A DNA stretch of 58,444 nt from Gammaproteobacteria bacterium (GCA_030433075.1 JAUILI010000008.1:1-58444); one strand, 5' to 3'; positions 1 to 9,149 are shown, counted from the first letter of the stretch. Program-made: numbers and translations. Notes: generated by a model not told the origin, from the letters alone.

Positions 1-865
1 GGCCCGTATCCGTCGCGAAGGGCTCGGTCGCGCCCTCTAACGCTTTCACCGAGAGACTAAGGGCTAAGCGAAAGGGCGCACCGGTCTCCTCTGCGGCGCA
101 GGCAAGTACGGTCCCCAGTGTGTTTCCCGATGAATCCCGCACCGCTTCGCCCATCGCCAGCGGCGCTGCACTTTCGCCACGGTAGAGCCGCCGCTTTGGC
201 TGCCCACGGTAGTGAAGCCGGGCGACGATTTCCTGGCCGAGGTAACAGCCCTTCTTGAAGTCCACGGCGCCGATACGGTCCAGGTTGAAGCCCTGGGGCA
301 CGTCCTGTTCGCTGTGCTCGGCAGTGAAGGGTAGGCGCCCGGCAGCGAGGGTTCGGGCAAGCCACGGGCTTTCCGGACCGGGCTCGATGCCCTCCTTTGC
401 GCACCAGCGGGCCAGGGCGGCGTCTTCTCCCCACAGCTCCCGATCTCCCGCGGGCGGTTGTACCCAGCTGAGCCCATCGGCCGCCGGGTCCGTCGTGCCC
501 GGGGCAAGGGGCGGTAGGGCGCTGAGCCCGTCCGGGGCCAGGGCCAGGCCCCGCGCCTTGCCGGTGCGCAGCGCGCATTTCGCAAAGCGCAGATAGGGCT
601 CGAGAAAGGCACTTACGGGGGCCACCAGCGATTCATGGAGCCGAAGGGTGAGGGCCTCTGCCGTGCCCCAGGCGAGGAAGCTCGCGAGTACCTGGCCCTG
701 GCGATTGCATAGCGCGCCTTCCAGGGCCTGCGTGCCGTCAAGGCGTCGCGTATCGCAGGTGCCGTAGCCCTGGAAGAAGGCAGCCGCATCTGCGCCTTCC
801 AGATGAAGCAGGACAAAGTGGTCTAGGCGGAAGGCCTGGGCCGGCGGTTGGCGGTGCGCGTCCAT
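1..865 (-). CDS. ygfZ: YgfZ/GcvT-type folate-binding protein, partial at left edge
   Basis: Tetrahydrofolate-dependent protein that in E. coli supports Fe-S cluster enzymes such as the tRNA methylthiotransferase MiaB. The reading frame starts at the ATG at 865 (MDAHRQPPAQAF) and stays open to base 1, so about 288 residues are visible and the C-terminus lies outside the window. The family signature K-G-C-Y-x-G-Q-E is present (FKKGCYLGQEIVARLHYRG, about bases 186-250), followed by the C-terminal beta-barrel (GQPKRRLY, GTVLACAAEETGAPFRLAL). It is divergent from sdhE across 115 bp, the same arrangement as in E. coli. Identity is clear from the motif and the neighbour; only the end is unseen. Confidence 0.9.
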   Translation of the reverse strand, partial: MDAHRQPPAQAFRLDHFVLLHLEGADAAAFFQGYGTCDTRRLDGTQALEGALCNRQGQVLASFLAWGTAEALTLRLHESLVAPVSAFLEPYLRFAKCALRTGKARGLALAPDGLSALPPLAPGTTDPAADGLSWVQPPAGDRELWGEDAALARWCAKEGIEPGPESPWLARTLAAGRLPFTAEHSEQDVPQGFNLDRIGAVDFKKGCYLGQEIVARLHYRGQPKRRLYRGESAAPLAMGEAVRDSSGNTLGTVLACAAEETGAPFRLALSLSVKALEGATEPFATDTG

Positions 866-980
866 GGAAGAGCCCCGTAATGATGGCGTGGTTCGTGAGA
901 CACTATTGCGATCCTCCGGCCCCGGTTCAAGGGTTCCGGTAAGCTTCGCCATCTCCAGGGCTCATCAAAAGGAGCGCGCC

Positions 981-1265
981 ATGACCGATCTCGACGCCGC
1001 CGCACAGGACGCCGCCCTGAGCGCTGCGCGCCTGCACTGGCGCAGCCGCCGGGGGCTCCGGGAACTCGACCTGCTCTTTCTCCCCTTTGTGGAGGAGGCT
1101 TATGCCACCTTGCCCCCCGCGGAGCAGCTGGCCTACCAGCGCCTACTGGCGGAGGAAGACACGGAGCTCCTGCTGTGGATGACCGGGCGCGCGGCGCCCC
1201 TCGATCCGGAGCTCAGCGGGATCGTGGCAAAGATCCGGGCCCATGCCGGGGCCCTCGACGGCTAG
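981..1265 (+). CDS. sdhE: SdhE/YgfY flavinylation factor
   Basis: Small helical chaperone (94 aa) that promotes covalent attachment of FAD to the succinate dehydrogenase flavoprotein. The diagnostic RGxxE motif is present near residue 22 (RRGLRELD), and the length matches the family (about 88-95 aa). The frame is open from 864, but the ATG at 981 is preceded by AAAGGAG at the right distance and matches family N-termini, so I chose it. It overlaps ygfX by 23 bp; sdhE-ygfX is a conserved gene pair. Confidence 0.93.
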   Translation: MTDLDAAAQDAALSAARLHWRSRRGLRELDLLFLPFVEEAYATLPPAEQLAYQRLLAEEDTELLLWMTGRAAPLDPELSGIVAKIRAHAGALDG

Positions 1266-1707
1266 GGAGGCGCCGGACTTCGGCGCCCTTCCCTTCGGGG
1301 AACATGCGCTGGGCCTCGAGCCGAGCCACGCGTGGATTCATGGCGGTTTTTCTCTGTTGGCGCTGGCGACGGCGGCCACGCTCGCGGTGGACGGATGGCC
1401 CCTTCCCATGGCGCTCGGGCTCCTCGCCGGGGCCGTGCTCCGGGTCTGGGGGCCTCCCCAGTGGCAAACGCCACGCGCCTACCGCCGGGATGATCGCGGC
1501 GTCGCCCTTTGCTTGCCTTGTCGTGATTGGGTTCAGCTTGAAACCCTAGCCCTCGCGGGCTACGCCCCGCTCTACCTCTGGCTCCGGTGGCGGGAGCCGT
1601 CCGGGCGCCGGGGGAGTGCGCTGCTGTGGCGGGGCAGCCTCCCCGAGCCCCTCTATCGTGCCTTCGTGCGCCAGCATCGGCGTTTCCCAGCGCTTACGCT
1701 GTTTTAG
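1243..1707 (+). CDS. ygfX: YgfX/CptA-like small inner-membrane protein
   Basis: Protein of 154 aa with two closely spaced hydrophobic segments (about residues 34-49 and 52-69) and a C-terminal stretch [20 protein letters not shown] resembling the conserved 'LWRDSLP...FRRLRVWLR' end of YgfX. In E. coli YgfX was described as the toxin of a pair with YgfY/SdhE, acting on MreB and FtsZ, but that role is disputed now that SdhE has a clear metabolic function. The assignment rests on position next to sdhE, membrane topology and the C-terminal motif. The N-terminus is uncertain: the ATG at 1243 lies inside sdhE and has no strong ribosome-binding site. The stop overlaps the nadB stop by 4 bp on the other strand. 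Confidence 0.75.
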   Translation: MPGPSTAREAPDFGALPFGEHALGLEPSHAWIHGGFSLLALATAATLAVDGWPLPMALGLLAGAVLRVWGPPQWQTPRAYRRDDRGVALCLPCRDWVQLETLALAGYAPLYLWLRWREPSGRRGSALLWRGSLPEPLYRAFVRQHRRFPALTLF

Positions 1708-3344
1708 GTGCGCCAGCGGTGGGAGGCGAGGGCATCGAGACGTAGCGGGGAGGGGGAGAGCACCGTATCCCGGGGTGCCTCGGAGCACTCGGGATAATCC
1801 TTGTTGTAGTGCAGGCCCCGGCTTTCCTTCCGGGCCAGCGCCCCTTCAATAATGAGCTCCGCCACCAGGGCGAGGTTTCTAAGCTCGAGCAGGTCGCCGC
1901 TAATGCGGTGATGGGCGTAGTACTCATGAATCTCCCGTCGCAGCATTTTGATGCGGTGCTGGGCGCGCTCGAGGCGCTTGTCCGTCCGCACAATGCCGAC
2001 GTAATCCCACATGAAGCGGCGGAGCTCCTCCCAGTTGTGGGAAATCACCACGTCTTCGTCGGAGTCCGTGACCCGGCTTTCGTCCCAGGAGGGGAGCGTG
2101 GTTTCCGTGCTAGGCGCCTTCTCCAGGCGTCGGACGATGTCCTCGGCAGCGGCCTTGGCAAAGACGATGCATTCGAGGAGCGAATTGCTGGCCATGCGAT
2201 TGGCGCCGTGAAGCCCGGTGAACGCGCATTCCCCAACGGCGTAGAGCTGGGGCACGTCCGTGCGGCCCCGGGAATCCGTGACGAGGCCGCCACAGGTGTA
2301 ATGGGCGGCCGGCACCACGGGGATGGGAGCCTTCGTGATATCGATGCCCAGTTCCAGGCAGCGAGCAAAGATGTTCGGGAAGTGGTGCTTTAGGCGCTCG
2401 GCGGGCAGGTGGGTGACATCGAGATACAGGCAGTCGGCGCCCAGCCGTTTCATTTCGTGGTCGATGGCCCGGGCCACCACGTCCCGGGGTGCGAGTTCGG
2501 CTTGGGGATGGAAGCGATCCATGAAGCGCGCTCCGCTGGGAAGCCGCAAGAGGCCGCCCTCGCCGCGGAGCGCCTCCGTGATCAGGAAGCTTTTGGCCTC
2601 CGGGTGATAGAGGCAGGTGGGATGGAATTGATTGAATTCCATATTCGCGACGCGGCAGCCTCCGCGCCAGCCCATGGCGATGCCATCCCCCGTGGCCCCG
2701 TCGGGGTTGGAGGTGTACAGGTAGACCTTGCTCGCCCCCCCCGTGGCCAGCACCGTGTGCGTGGCCTGAAAGGTTTCCACCTGCTCCGTCAGCGTATTGA
2801 GGACGTAGGCGCCCACGCAGCCCGAGCCCGGCAGATTGAGCTTCTCCCGGATGAGGAGATCCACCGCGAGGTGATCCTCGAACACCGTGAGCCGAGGGCG
2901 GCGCTGCGCTTCGGCCAGGAGGCTGTCCTCCACGGCCTTCCCCGTGGCGTCGGCGGCGTGGACAATGCGGCGATGGCCGTGGCCGCCTTCCTGCGTGAGG
3001 TGGTAGCGAGGGGCACCGTCCGAGCTTTGCTCCTGGTCGAAGGCCACGCCCCGGGCGGCGAGCCACTCAATGGCCCCGGGTCCCCCCTCCACCACCTGGC
3101 GCACGATGTCCGGGTGGCAAAGCCCCGCGCCGGCGGCGAGGGTGTCCTGGATGTGATTGTCGAGGTGGTCGTCGCCGTCGAGCACGGCTGCGATGCCCCC
3201 CTGAGCCCAGGAGGTTGCGCCCGCCGCGAGCGGTCCCTTGGACAGCAGGGCGACGGAAAGGTGCTCGGGGAGGGCCAGGGCCGTGGCGAGGCCCGCGGCG
3301 CCACTGCCGAGAATCAGGACATCGAAGCGGTGCTGCGCACTCAT
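1704..3344 (-). CDS. nadB: L-aspartate oxidase
   Basis: FAD enzyme (546 aa) that oxidises L-aspartate to iminoaspartate, the first step of de novo NAD synthesis; NadA, the next enzyme, is not in the window. The N-terminal dinucleotide-binding motif ([14 protein letters not shown]), the substrate-loop region [17 protein letters not shown] and the C-terminal flavin-binding stretch [16 protein letters not shown] are all present. The start at 3344 (MSAQHRFDV) fits family N-termini; a longer in-frame extension to 3416 exists but reads into the regulatory region. This start has no Shine-Dalgarno of its own and overlaps the stop of a tiny upstream frame (see 3341-3358). It is divergent from rpoE. 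Confidence 0.96.
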   Translation of the reverse strand: MSAQHRFDVLILGSGAAGLATALALPEHLSVALLSKGPLAAGATSWAQGGIAAVLDGDDHLDNHIQDTLAAGAGLCHPDIVRQVVEGGPGAIEWLAARGVAFDQEQSSDGAPRYHLTQEGGHGHRRIVHAADATGKAVEDSLLAEAQRRPRLTVFEDHLAVDLLIREKLNLPGSGCVGAYVLNTLTEQVETFQATHTVLATGGASKVYLYTSNPDGATGDGIAMGWRGGCRVANMEFNQFHPTCLYHPEAKSFLITEALRGEGGLLRLPSGARFMDRFHPQAELAPRDVVARAIDHEMKRLGADCLYLDVTHLPAERLKHHFPNIFARCLELGIDITKAPIPVVPAAHYTCGGLVTDSRGRTDVPQLYAVGECAFTGLHGANRMASNSLLECIVFAKAAAEDIVRRLEKAPSTETTLPSWDESRVTDSDEDVVISHNWEELRRFMWDYVGIVRTDKRLERAQHRIKMLRREIHEYYAHHRISGDLLELRNLALVAELIIEGALARKESRGLHYNKDYPECSEAPRDTVLSPSPLRLDALASHRWRT

Positions 3345-3358
3345 GGCGTGGTCTTCAT
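3341..3358 (-). CDS. Possible 5-residue leader peptide (MKTTP) upstream of nadB
   Basis: On the minus strand AAGGAG (3373-3368) lies 9 nt before an ATG at 3358 that encodes M-K-T-T-P and then TGA; this stop overlaps the nadB ATG as ATGA. The only good Shine-Dalgarno in the nadB leader therefore serves this frame, while nadB itself has none at a normal distance. Translational coupling of nadB to the short frame is the inference. It could instead be chance, with nadB using the distant Shine-Dalgarno directly. Confidence 0.4.
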
Positions 3359-3387
3359 GGTGTTGCGCTCCTTGGAGCCGAGGGCCG

Positions 3388-3393
3388 AGTATA
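3388..3393 (-). promoter_or_regulatory. Candidate -10 box for nadB
   Basis: TATACT reads on the minus strand about 44 nt before the nadB start, inside a GTATAC palindrome. The -35 position has no good match. It would give a leader of about 37 nt that contains the short upstream frame. Confidence 0.4.
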
Positions 3394-3418
3394 CGCCCGT
3401 GGGGAGGGCAGCCCACGG

Positions 3419-3445
3419 GAACTTTCCAGGGCAGCGGGGGTCTAG
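3419..3445 (+). promoter_or_regulatory. Sigma-E/AlgU-type promoter of rpoE
   Basis: GAACTT (3419-3424, preceded by GG) is followed after exactly 16 nt by TCTAG (3441-3445). The RpoE/AlgU consensus is GAACTT-N16/17-TCTGA. Its position 33 bp before the rpoE start fits the known autoregulation of this sigma factor. Confidence 0.65.
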
Positions 3446-3477
3446 CAGAGGTGGATCAGGAAACGGAGCCGAGGCCC

Positions 3478-4086
3478 ATGGCCCAAACCGCTTCATCGCT
3501 GTACGCCCCCGCTGATGCCCTGGCCGGGCAGGGGGAAGACCAGGCCCTGCTGGCCCGCGCCCTCGCGGGCGACCTCCAGGCTTTCGATCTGCTGGCCTTG
3601 AAATACCGGCCCCGGTTGAAGCAGCTGGTGCTGCGTACGGTGCGCAGCGAAGACGACGCCGATGACGTGGTGCAGGATGCGCTGCTTCGCGCCTACCGCG
3701 CCCTTAGCAGCTTCCGCGGGGATGCCCAGTTCTACACCTGGCTATGCCGCATTGCGATCAACGTGGCGAAGACCCACGTCACCCACCCCTCCCGGCGGAT
3801 GATGAGCGACACGCCGGTGGAAGAAGCGGCGCCCCAGCTCACCCAGCTGGGCCCCGAACATGACCTGGCCTCGGAGCAGCTTCAGCGCGTGATCTTCCAG
3901 GCCCTGGAAGCGCTTCCCGAGGCGCTTCGTACCGCGCTCACCCTGCGCGAGTTTGAAGGGCACAGCTACGAAGAGATCAGCCAGTTGATGGATACCCCCG
4001 TGGGCACCGTGCGGTCCCGGATATTTCGCGCCCGGGAAGCGCTCGATGCGGCCATTGCGCCGTTGCTGGAGGAAAGCGGGCTATGA
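3478..4086 (+). CDS. rpoE: Extracytoplasmic-function sigma factor RpoE (AlgU type)
   Basis: Envelope-stress sigma factor, 202 aa. Region 2 is clear (DLLALKYRPRLKQLV, then SEDDADDVVQDALLRAYRAL and FRGDAQFYTWLCRIAIN). Region 4 follows (LPEALRTALTLREFEGHSYE and GTVRSRIFRAREAL). The ATG at 3478 gives the standard N-terminus; the frame is open further upstream but only over the promoter. It overlaps rseA by 4 bp (ATGA), and the operon continues with rseA, rseB and a DegP-type protease, as in Pseudomonas algU-mucABD. The promoter at 3419 suggests positive autoregulation, with RseA as the inhibitor. Confidence 0.97.
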   Translation: MAQTASSLYAPADALAGQGEDQALLARALAGDLQAFDLLALKYRPRLKQLVLRTVRSEDDADDVVQDALLRAYRALSSFRGDAQFYTWLCRIAINVAKTHVTHPSRRMMSDTPVEEAAPQLTQLGPEHDLASEQLQRVIFQALEALPEALRTALTLREFEGHSYEEISQLMDTPVGTVRSRIFRAREALDAAIAPLLEESGL

Positions 4087-4712
4087 ACGACGATCAGAAA
4101 CGCGAGGCGCGCCTGCGCCAGGCCCTGTCGGCGCTGGTGGATGGGGAAGCGCATGAGCTTGAGGTTAGCCAGGTGCTGGCCAAGGCCAAGGGGCACGATG
4201 AGGTTAGGGCCCGGTGGGCGCGCTACCAGCTCGTGAGTGCGGTCCTTCAGGCCCGCGGCGCAGCCCAGGGTACGAATTCGAGCGCCACGCCTTCTCCGGC
4301 ACAAGCCGCCACCTCACCGGCGGCAGCGCCCCTTCGCCGGGGGGTCGGCTGGGGGAGCTTCGCCCTGGCGGCCTCCCTGACCCTGGCCCTCGTGGTGGTG
4401 CTGCGCACCGTCGGCCCGGAGGCCGCGCCCGCGCCCATGCTTGCGGCGCTCACTCCAACTGCTGCGCCAACCCCTGCGCCGACGCTAGCCGCACCGCTTC
4501 AGGCCGTGGCCTTCGGCGGTGAGCCGTCCACCGGCGGCGCTGCGGTGCAGATCACCATGCCCCGGGCCTGGGCTGCCTCCGGCGAACTCGGCCCCGGCGC
4601 GGCGCGCCATTTGCAGACGCTGATGCGACGCCACGCGGAGCTGAACCTGTTAGATAGCGCGGGCTCCCTCGTGCCTGCGGTGCGTTTGGTAGCCCACGCC
4701 GAGGCGCTGTGA
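4083..4712 (+). CDS. rseA: Anti-sigma-E factor RseA (MucA type)
   Basis: Single-pass inner-membrane protein (209 aa). Its cytoplasmic N-terminal domain holds RpoE inactive and its periplasmic part is cut during stress, with RseP (encoded at 38493) expected to make the intramembrane cut. Visible parts are the RseA N-terminal domain at residues 11-55 (LRQALSALVDGEAHELEVSQ and RWARYQLVSAVL), a Pro/Ala/Ser linker, one membrane segment at about 91-110, and an Ala/Pro-rich periplasmic tail. It is coupled at both ends by 4-bp overlaps, to rpoE before it and rseB after it. Confidence 0.92.
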   Translation: MNDDQKREARLRQALSALVDGEAHELEVSQVLAKAKGHDEVRARWARYQLVSAVLQARGAAQGTNSSATPSPAQAATSPAAAPLRRGVGWGSFALAASLTLALVVVLRTVGPEAAPAPMLAALTPTAAPTPAPTLAAPLQAVAFGGEPSTGGAAVQITMPRAWAASGELGPGAARHLQTLMRRHAELNLLDSAGSLVPAVRLVAHAEAL

Positions 4713-5698
4713 AGGCGCCGATCCTAGCCCTTCTGCTGGCGGTGCTGGCGGGCAGTGTTTCCGCCGCTAGTGCAGCGGCAGCGCCTGCGCAAGCGCCCGC
4801 GCCCAGTAGCGCCGAGGCGTGGCTGGAGGCCATGACGGCGGCCCTGCGGGCGAATGCCTACGAAGGGCTTTTGAGCTACGCCCGGGAAGATGGGGTCACG
4901 GAGCTTCGGCTCATTCACGGCCATCGCGGGTCGGCCATTTACGAGCGCCTTTCCCGCCTGGATGGAGAGGGCGAGGCGCTTCTGCGCCGGGGTGACGAGG
5001 TGTACTTTCTCGGGGCCCAGGACGAGACCCTACCGGAAGGCGCCGTGCCCCTGGTGCAGCACCCGGTGGCCAAATTCGATGCGATTCCCGATAGCTATCG
5101 GGCGCGCCTCGGTCCCCAGGTGACGGTCGGGGGTCGGCGCGCGCAGCAGGTGCGGATCGATCCTCGCGATAGCTACCGCTTCGCTTACCATCTCTGGCTC
5201 GACGCGGAGACGGCACTGCCCCTTCGGTTGACCATGAATCATCCTCAAGGGGCGCCGGTGGAGGTGATGCAGTTTCGGGCCTTGGCCGTGGGCGAGGAGC
5301 CCCCGGAGGCGGCCTTCCAGGTGCCCGAGGGTGCGCCCCATCAGCACCCCCTGGCCCCGGCGTTCTCTCCAGAGGCAGCGGCCGCTCCAGCGCTCCCCCT
5401 GCAGCGCCTACCGTGGCGCCTGGCCTGGGTGCCTCCGGGTTTTGAACTCTTGGCGGAGATCGCCGAAACCCCGGCGATGCTGCGCCTCGGAGACGGGCTC
5501 GCCACGGTCACCGTGTTCATTGATGCCACGGTGGAAGATGCCCCCGTGGCCCTGCAGGATGGTCCCACGGCGGCGGTGGTGCGGCACCGGCCCCATTGCA
5601 ACGGCGCGGCCTATCAAGTCACCGTGATTGGTGAGGTGCCCTTGCCCGCGGCGGAGCGCATTGCAGAGGCGCTCCATTGCACCGACGACGCCTCTTGA
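4709..5698 (+). CDS. rseB: RseB/MucB periplasmic sensor of the sigma-E pathway
   Basis: Periplasmic protein (329 aa) that protects RseA from proteolysis until it binds off-pathway lipopolysaccharide or lipid. It has a GTG start overlapping the rseA stop (GTGA) and a signal peptide (MKAPILALLLAVLAG...ASA). The MucB/RseB N-terminal lipid-binding domain follows (AWLEAMTAALRANAYEGLLS, IYERLSRLDGEG, DPRDSYRFAYHLWLD). The smaller C-terminal domain begins near residue 230 (LPWRLAWVPPGFELL). Length and order match the family. Confidence 0.93.
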   Translation: MKAPILALLLAVLAGSVSAASAAAAPAQAPAPSSAEAWLEAMTAALRANAYEGLLSYAREDGVTELRLIHGHRGSAIYERLSRLDGEGEALLRRGDEVYFLGAQDETLPEGAVPLVQHPVAKFDAIPDSYRARLGPQVTVGGRRAQQVRIDPRDSYRFAYHLWLDAETALPLRLTMNHPQGAPVEVMQFRALAVGEEPPEAAFQVPEGAPHQHPLAPAFSPEAAAAPALPLQRLPWRLAWVPPGFELLAEIAETPAMLRLGDGLATVTVFIDATVEDAPVALQDGPTAAVVRHRPHCNGAAYQVTVIGEVPLPAAERIAEALHCTDDAS

Positions 5699-5753
5699 AA
5701 TCCTAGGGGGGCTTCCCCCACCTTTCCCCACTGGTCCATTGAAGGAGCACCCC

Positions 5754-7199
5754 ATGCTCGCCCAAACCCTAGCCCCGCTTCTGCGGCGCCCGCTGCAGCG
5801 CTGGATGGCCCTCCTGTTGACGACGCTTATGCTAGGCGCGCCCCTGGCTCAAAGCGCGGCGCTCCCCGATTTCACGGAATTGGTCAAGGAACAGTCCCCC
5901 GCGGTGGTGAACATTTCCACCGTGTCCCGGGCCGAGGCTTCCGGGCACCCGGGGCTGCCCCCGGGCATGGATCCGGAACAGCTTCCGGAAATTTTCCGCC
6001 ATTTCTTCCGCGGCATGCCCGAGGGGCCCAGCCAGCGGGAGCGGCGTTCCCTCGGCTCGGGCTTCATCATTTCCGAGGATGGCTACGTAGTCACCAATAA
6101 CCACGTGGTCGAGGGGGCCGACGAAATCTTTGTGCGCCTTCAGGATCGGCGGGAGTTTGAGGCCACCCTCGTGGGCCGGGACCCGCGCTCCGATCTCGCG
6201 CTTTTACAGATCGATGCGGAGGATCTGCCGACCGTAACCCTCGGCGCCTCGAAGGATCTTGAGGTCGGCGAATGGGTGCTGGCCATCGGTTCCCCCTTTG
6301 GCTTCGACTATTCCGTAACCGCGGGCATCGTGAGCGCCAAGGAGCGCTCCCTGCCCGATCGCAACAACGAGAACTACGTGCCCTTCATTCAGACCGATGT
6401 GGCTATCAACCCGGGCAATAGCGGGGGGCCGCTCTTCGATTTGGATGGTCGGGTGGTCGGCATTAATTCCCAGATCTACACCCGGTCCGGGGGCTTCATG
6501 GGGCTGTCCTTTGCCATTCCCATCGACGTCGCCATGAACGTGGTGAAGCAGCTTAGGGAGGATGGGTCCGTCGCTCGAGGGTGGCTTGGGGTCATGATCC
6601 AGGATGTGAGCCGGGATCTCGCCGAATCCTTTGGCCTGTCCCGTCCCGCCGGGGCGCTGGTGGCTCAGGTGGTGCCCGATTCGCCGGCGGAGGCGGCGGG
6701 GCTCCAGCCCGGGGATGTCATCGTGCGCTTTGCCGGGGAGTCCATCGAGCGAAGCGGAGACCTGCCCCACGTGGTGGGCCTCCTGGAGCCCGATTCGGAA
6801 GCTGAGGTGGAGCTCATTCGGGCCGGCGTGCGGGAGCGCCTTACGGTGACCATTGGCACCCTGGCGGATCCGGGGGAAACGGTCGCCGCGGGAAAGGCAG
6901 CCTCCCCCAAGGACGATGATCGCCTGGGCCTGACCCTCGAGCCCCTGACCGACGCCTTAAAGGAGCGGCTGCAGGTGGACGCGGGGGTGGTCGTGCGTGC
7001 CGTGGCCGAGGGGCCGGCGGCGGAGGCAGGCCTGCGTCCGGGGGATGTCATCACGCGGCTAAATAATGTGCCCATTGCCTCCCTAGGGGACTTCCAGGAA
7101 GCGGCGCAAAATCTCCCTGCTGGGCGCTCCGTGCCCATCCTAGTGGTCCGCCGCGGCGTCCCCGTTTTCCTCGCCCTGCCCCTTCCCGAGGATAACTAA
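5754..7199 (+). CDS. mucD: Periplasmic serine protease/chaperone, DegP/MucD type
   Basis: Trypsin-like envelope quality-control protease of 481 aa. It has a signal peptide (hydrophobic core about residues 18-30, then AQSA), then the catalytic domain with triad His117 (NNHVVEG), Asp147 (DPRSDLALLQID) and Ser223 (NPGNSGGPLFD), then two PDZ domains (about 285-370 and 390-480, each with the LRPGD/LQPGD carboxylate loop). The frame extends upstream to 5628, but the ATG at 5754, preceded by GAAGGAG, begins the signal peptide. It is last in the rpoE operon, 55 bp after rseB, the position of mucD in Pseudomonas. Confidence 0.95.
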   Translation: MLAQTLAPLLRRPLQRWMALLLTTLMLGAPLAQSAALPDFTELVKEQSPAVVNISTVSRAEASGHPGLPPGMDPEQLPEIFRHFFRGMPEGPSQRERRSLGSGFIISEDGYVVTNNHVVEGADEIFVRLQDRREFEATLVGRDPRSDLALLQIDAEDLPTVTLGASKDLEVGEWVLAIGSPFGFDYSVTAGIVSAKERSLPDRNNENYVPFIQTDVAINPGNSGGPLFDLDGRVVGINSQIYTRSGGFMGLSFAIPIDVAMNVVKQLREDGSVARGWLGVMIQDVSRDLAESFGLSRPAGALVAQVVPDSPAEAAGLQPGDVIVRFAGESIERSGDLPHVVGLLEPDSEAEVELIRAGVRERLTVTIGTLADPGETVAAGKAASPKDDDRLGLTLEPLTDALKERLQVDAGVVVRAVAEGPAAEAGLRPGDVITRLNNVPIASLGDFQEAAQNLPAGRSVPILVVRRGVPVFLALPLPEDN

Positions 7200-7349
7200 G
7201 GCGGGGGTAGGGCGCCTCGCTCTGGTGTACACTCCGCTCCCCGTCGGGCGCTTCCCCAAGGAAGCGCCCCTTCGGGCTGGCTTCCGGGGAGCGCAGCGCG
7301 CCTCGCCCCGGGGGACGCACAGCGCGGGCGCAGCGTAAGAGGACCCCCA
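7200..7349 (+). promoter_or_regulatory. mucD-lepA intergenic region with 10-bp hairpin
   Basis: This 150-bp gap contains TACACT (7228-7233), a candidate -10 with no good -35, and a perfect inverted repeat GGGCGCTTCC (7246-7255) / GGAAGCGCCC (7260-7269) with a CCAA loop. No T-run follows, so it is not a normal intrinsic terminator. If TACACT is the promoter, the hairpin lies at the 5' end of the lepA transcript. The lepA Shine-Dalgarno is the AAGAGGA just before 7350. Confidence 0.45.
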
Positions 7350-9146
7350 GTGACAGATCTGTCGCACATACGAAATTTTTCCATCATCGCCCACATTGAC
7401 CACGGGAAGTCGACCCTTTCCGATCGCCTTATCCAGGTCTGCGGGGGGCTCAGCGATCGGGAAATGGCCGAGCAGGTGCTCGACTCCATGGAGCTGGAGC
7501 GAGAGCGGGGGATCACCATTAAGGCCCAGAGCGTCACCCTCCATTACGACGCTGCGGACGGGCGACGCTACCAGCTGAATTTCATCGACACCCCGGGGCA
7601 CGTGGACTTTTCCTACGAGGTATCGCGCTCCCTTTACGCCTGTGAAGGGGCGCTCCTGGTGGTGGATGCGGGGCAGGGGGTGGAAGCCCAGTCCGTGGCG
7701 AACTGCTACACGGCCCTTGATCAGGGGCTCGAAGTGGTTCCCGTGCTGAACAAGATGGATCTGCCCCAGGCGGATCCGGAGCGGGTGAAGCTGCAGATCG
7801 AAGAAATTATCGGCATCGATGCCTCCGATGCGATTCCCGTGAGCGCGAAGTCGGGCATGGGCATCGATGTGCTCCTCGAGGCGCTCATTGCGCGCATTCC
7901 GCCCCCCACGGGGGACGTGGACGGCCCCCTGCAAGCCCTCATCATCGATTCCTGGTTCGACAACTATCAGGGCGTGGTCTCCCTCGTGCGGGTCACCCAG
8001 GGCGCGATCAAGAAGGGCGATCGGGTCATGGCGCGGTCCATCGGCAAGGTGCACCAGGTTGACCAGGTTGGCTGCTTCACCCCGAAGCAGACCCCCAGGG
8101 ATGGGCTTCGCGCCGGGGAAGTCGGCTACGTGATCGCAGGGATCAAGGACGTTCGGGGCGCACCGGTGGGGGACACGCTGGTACTCGAGCGCTCCGATGC
8201 GCCGGCCCTTCCCGGCTTTGAGAAGGTGAAGCCCCAGGTCTTTGCGGGGCTGTTCCCTGTGAATGCCGATGACTTCGAAGATTTTCGCGACGCTTTGGAA
8301 AAGCTCACGCTGAACGACGCGAGCCTGTTCTACGAGCCCGAAACCTCCGATGCCCTTGGGTTTGGGTTTCGCTGCGGCTTCCTCGGCATGCTCCACATGG
8401 AGATCATCCAGGAGCGCCTGGAGCGGGAGTACGACCTCGATCTCATCACCACGGCGCCCTCCGTGGTCTACGAGGTGCTGCTGAAGAATCAAGAAACCAT
8501 CTATATCGACAATCCTTCCGCGTTGCCCGATCCCTCTCGTATTGAGGAGATCCGCGAGCCCATCGTGCGCGCCAATATCCTCGTGCCTCAGGAGCACGTC
8601 GGGGCCGTTATGACGCTCTGCCAGGAGCGGCGTGGGTTGCAAGTGGACATGCAGTTCCTCGGCGGGCAGGTTTCCCTTGTTTACGATTTGCCCATGGGAG
8701 AGGTGGTACTGGATCTCTTTGACCGCCTGAAGTCGGCCACCCGCGGCTTCGCCTCCCTCGAGTATGGCTTTGACCGCTTCGAGGCGGCGTCCGTGCAGCG
8801 CCTCGATGTGCTCATTAACGGTGAGCCTGTCGATGCCCTCGCTCTCATCGTGCACAAGCAGAACTCGGCCTACAAAGGACGGGATCTCGTGGAAAAGATG
8901 CGCGAGCTCATTCCCCGGCAGATGTACGACGTGGCTATCCAGGCGGCCGTGGGTTCGAAGATTGTGGCCCGCTCCAACGTCAAGGCGCTTCGGAAGGATG
9001 TCACCGCCAAGTGCTACGGCGGGGACGTTTCCCGGAAGCGTAAGCTCCTAGAAAAGCAAAAAGCAGGGAAGAAGCGCATGAAGCAGGTCGGGCGCGTGGA
9101 AATCCCCCAAGAGGCCTTCCTGGCGGTGCTCCAGGTTGGGAAATAA
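7350..9146 (+). CDS. lepA: Elongation factor 4 (LepA), ribosome-associated GTPase
   Basis: Translation GTPase (598 aa) that acts on stalled or assembling ribosomes. The GTP-binding motifs are in order: AHIDHGKST (G1), the switch region [19 protein letters not shown] (G3), NKMDLP (G4) and SAKSG (G5). The LepA-specific C-terminal domain ends in [20 protein letters not shown]. The start is GTG at 7350. It lies 3 bp before lepB; lepA-lepB-rnc-era is a conserved gammaproteobacterial order. Confidence 0.98.
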   Translation: MTDLSHIRNFSIIAHIDHGKSTLSDRLIQVCGGLSDREMAEQVLDSMELERERGITIKAQSVTLHYDAADGRRYQLNFIDTPGHVDFSYEVSRSLYACEGALLVVDAGQGVEAQSVANCYTALDQGLEVVPVLNKMDLPQADPERVKLQIEEIIGIDASDAIPVSAKSGMGIDVLLEALIARIPPPTGDVDGPLQALIIDSWFDNYQGVVSLVRVTQGAIKKGDRVMARSIGKVHQVDQVGCFTPKQTPRDGLRAGEVGYVIAGIKDVRGAPVGDTLVLERSDAPALPGFEKVKPQVFAGLFPVNADDFEDFRDALEKLTLNDASLFYEPETSDALGFGFRCGFLGMLHMEIIQERLEREYDLDLITTAPSVVYEVLLKNQETIYIDNPSALPDPSRIEEIREPIVRANILVPQEHVGAVMTLCQERRGLQVDMQFLGGQVSLVYDLPMGEVVLDLFDRLKSATRGFASLEYGFDRFEAASVQRLDVLINGEPVDALALIVHKQNSAYKGRDLVEKMRELIPRQMYDVAIQAAVGSKIVARSNVKALRKDVTAKCYGGDVSRKRKLLEKQKAGKKRMKQVGRVEIPQEAFLAVLQVGK

Positions 9147-9149
9147 CCC

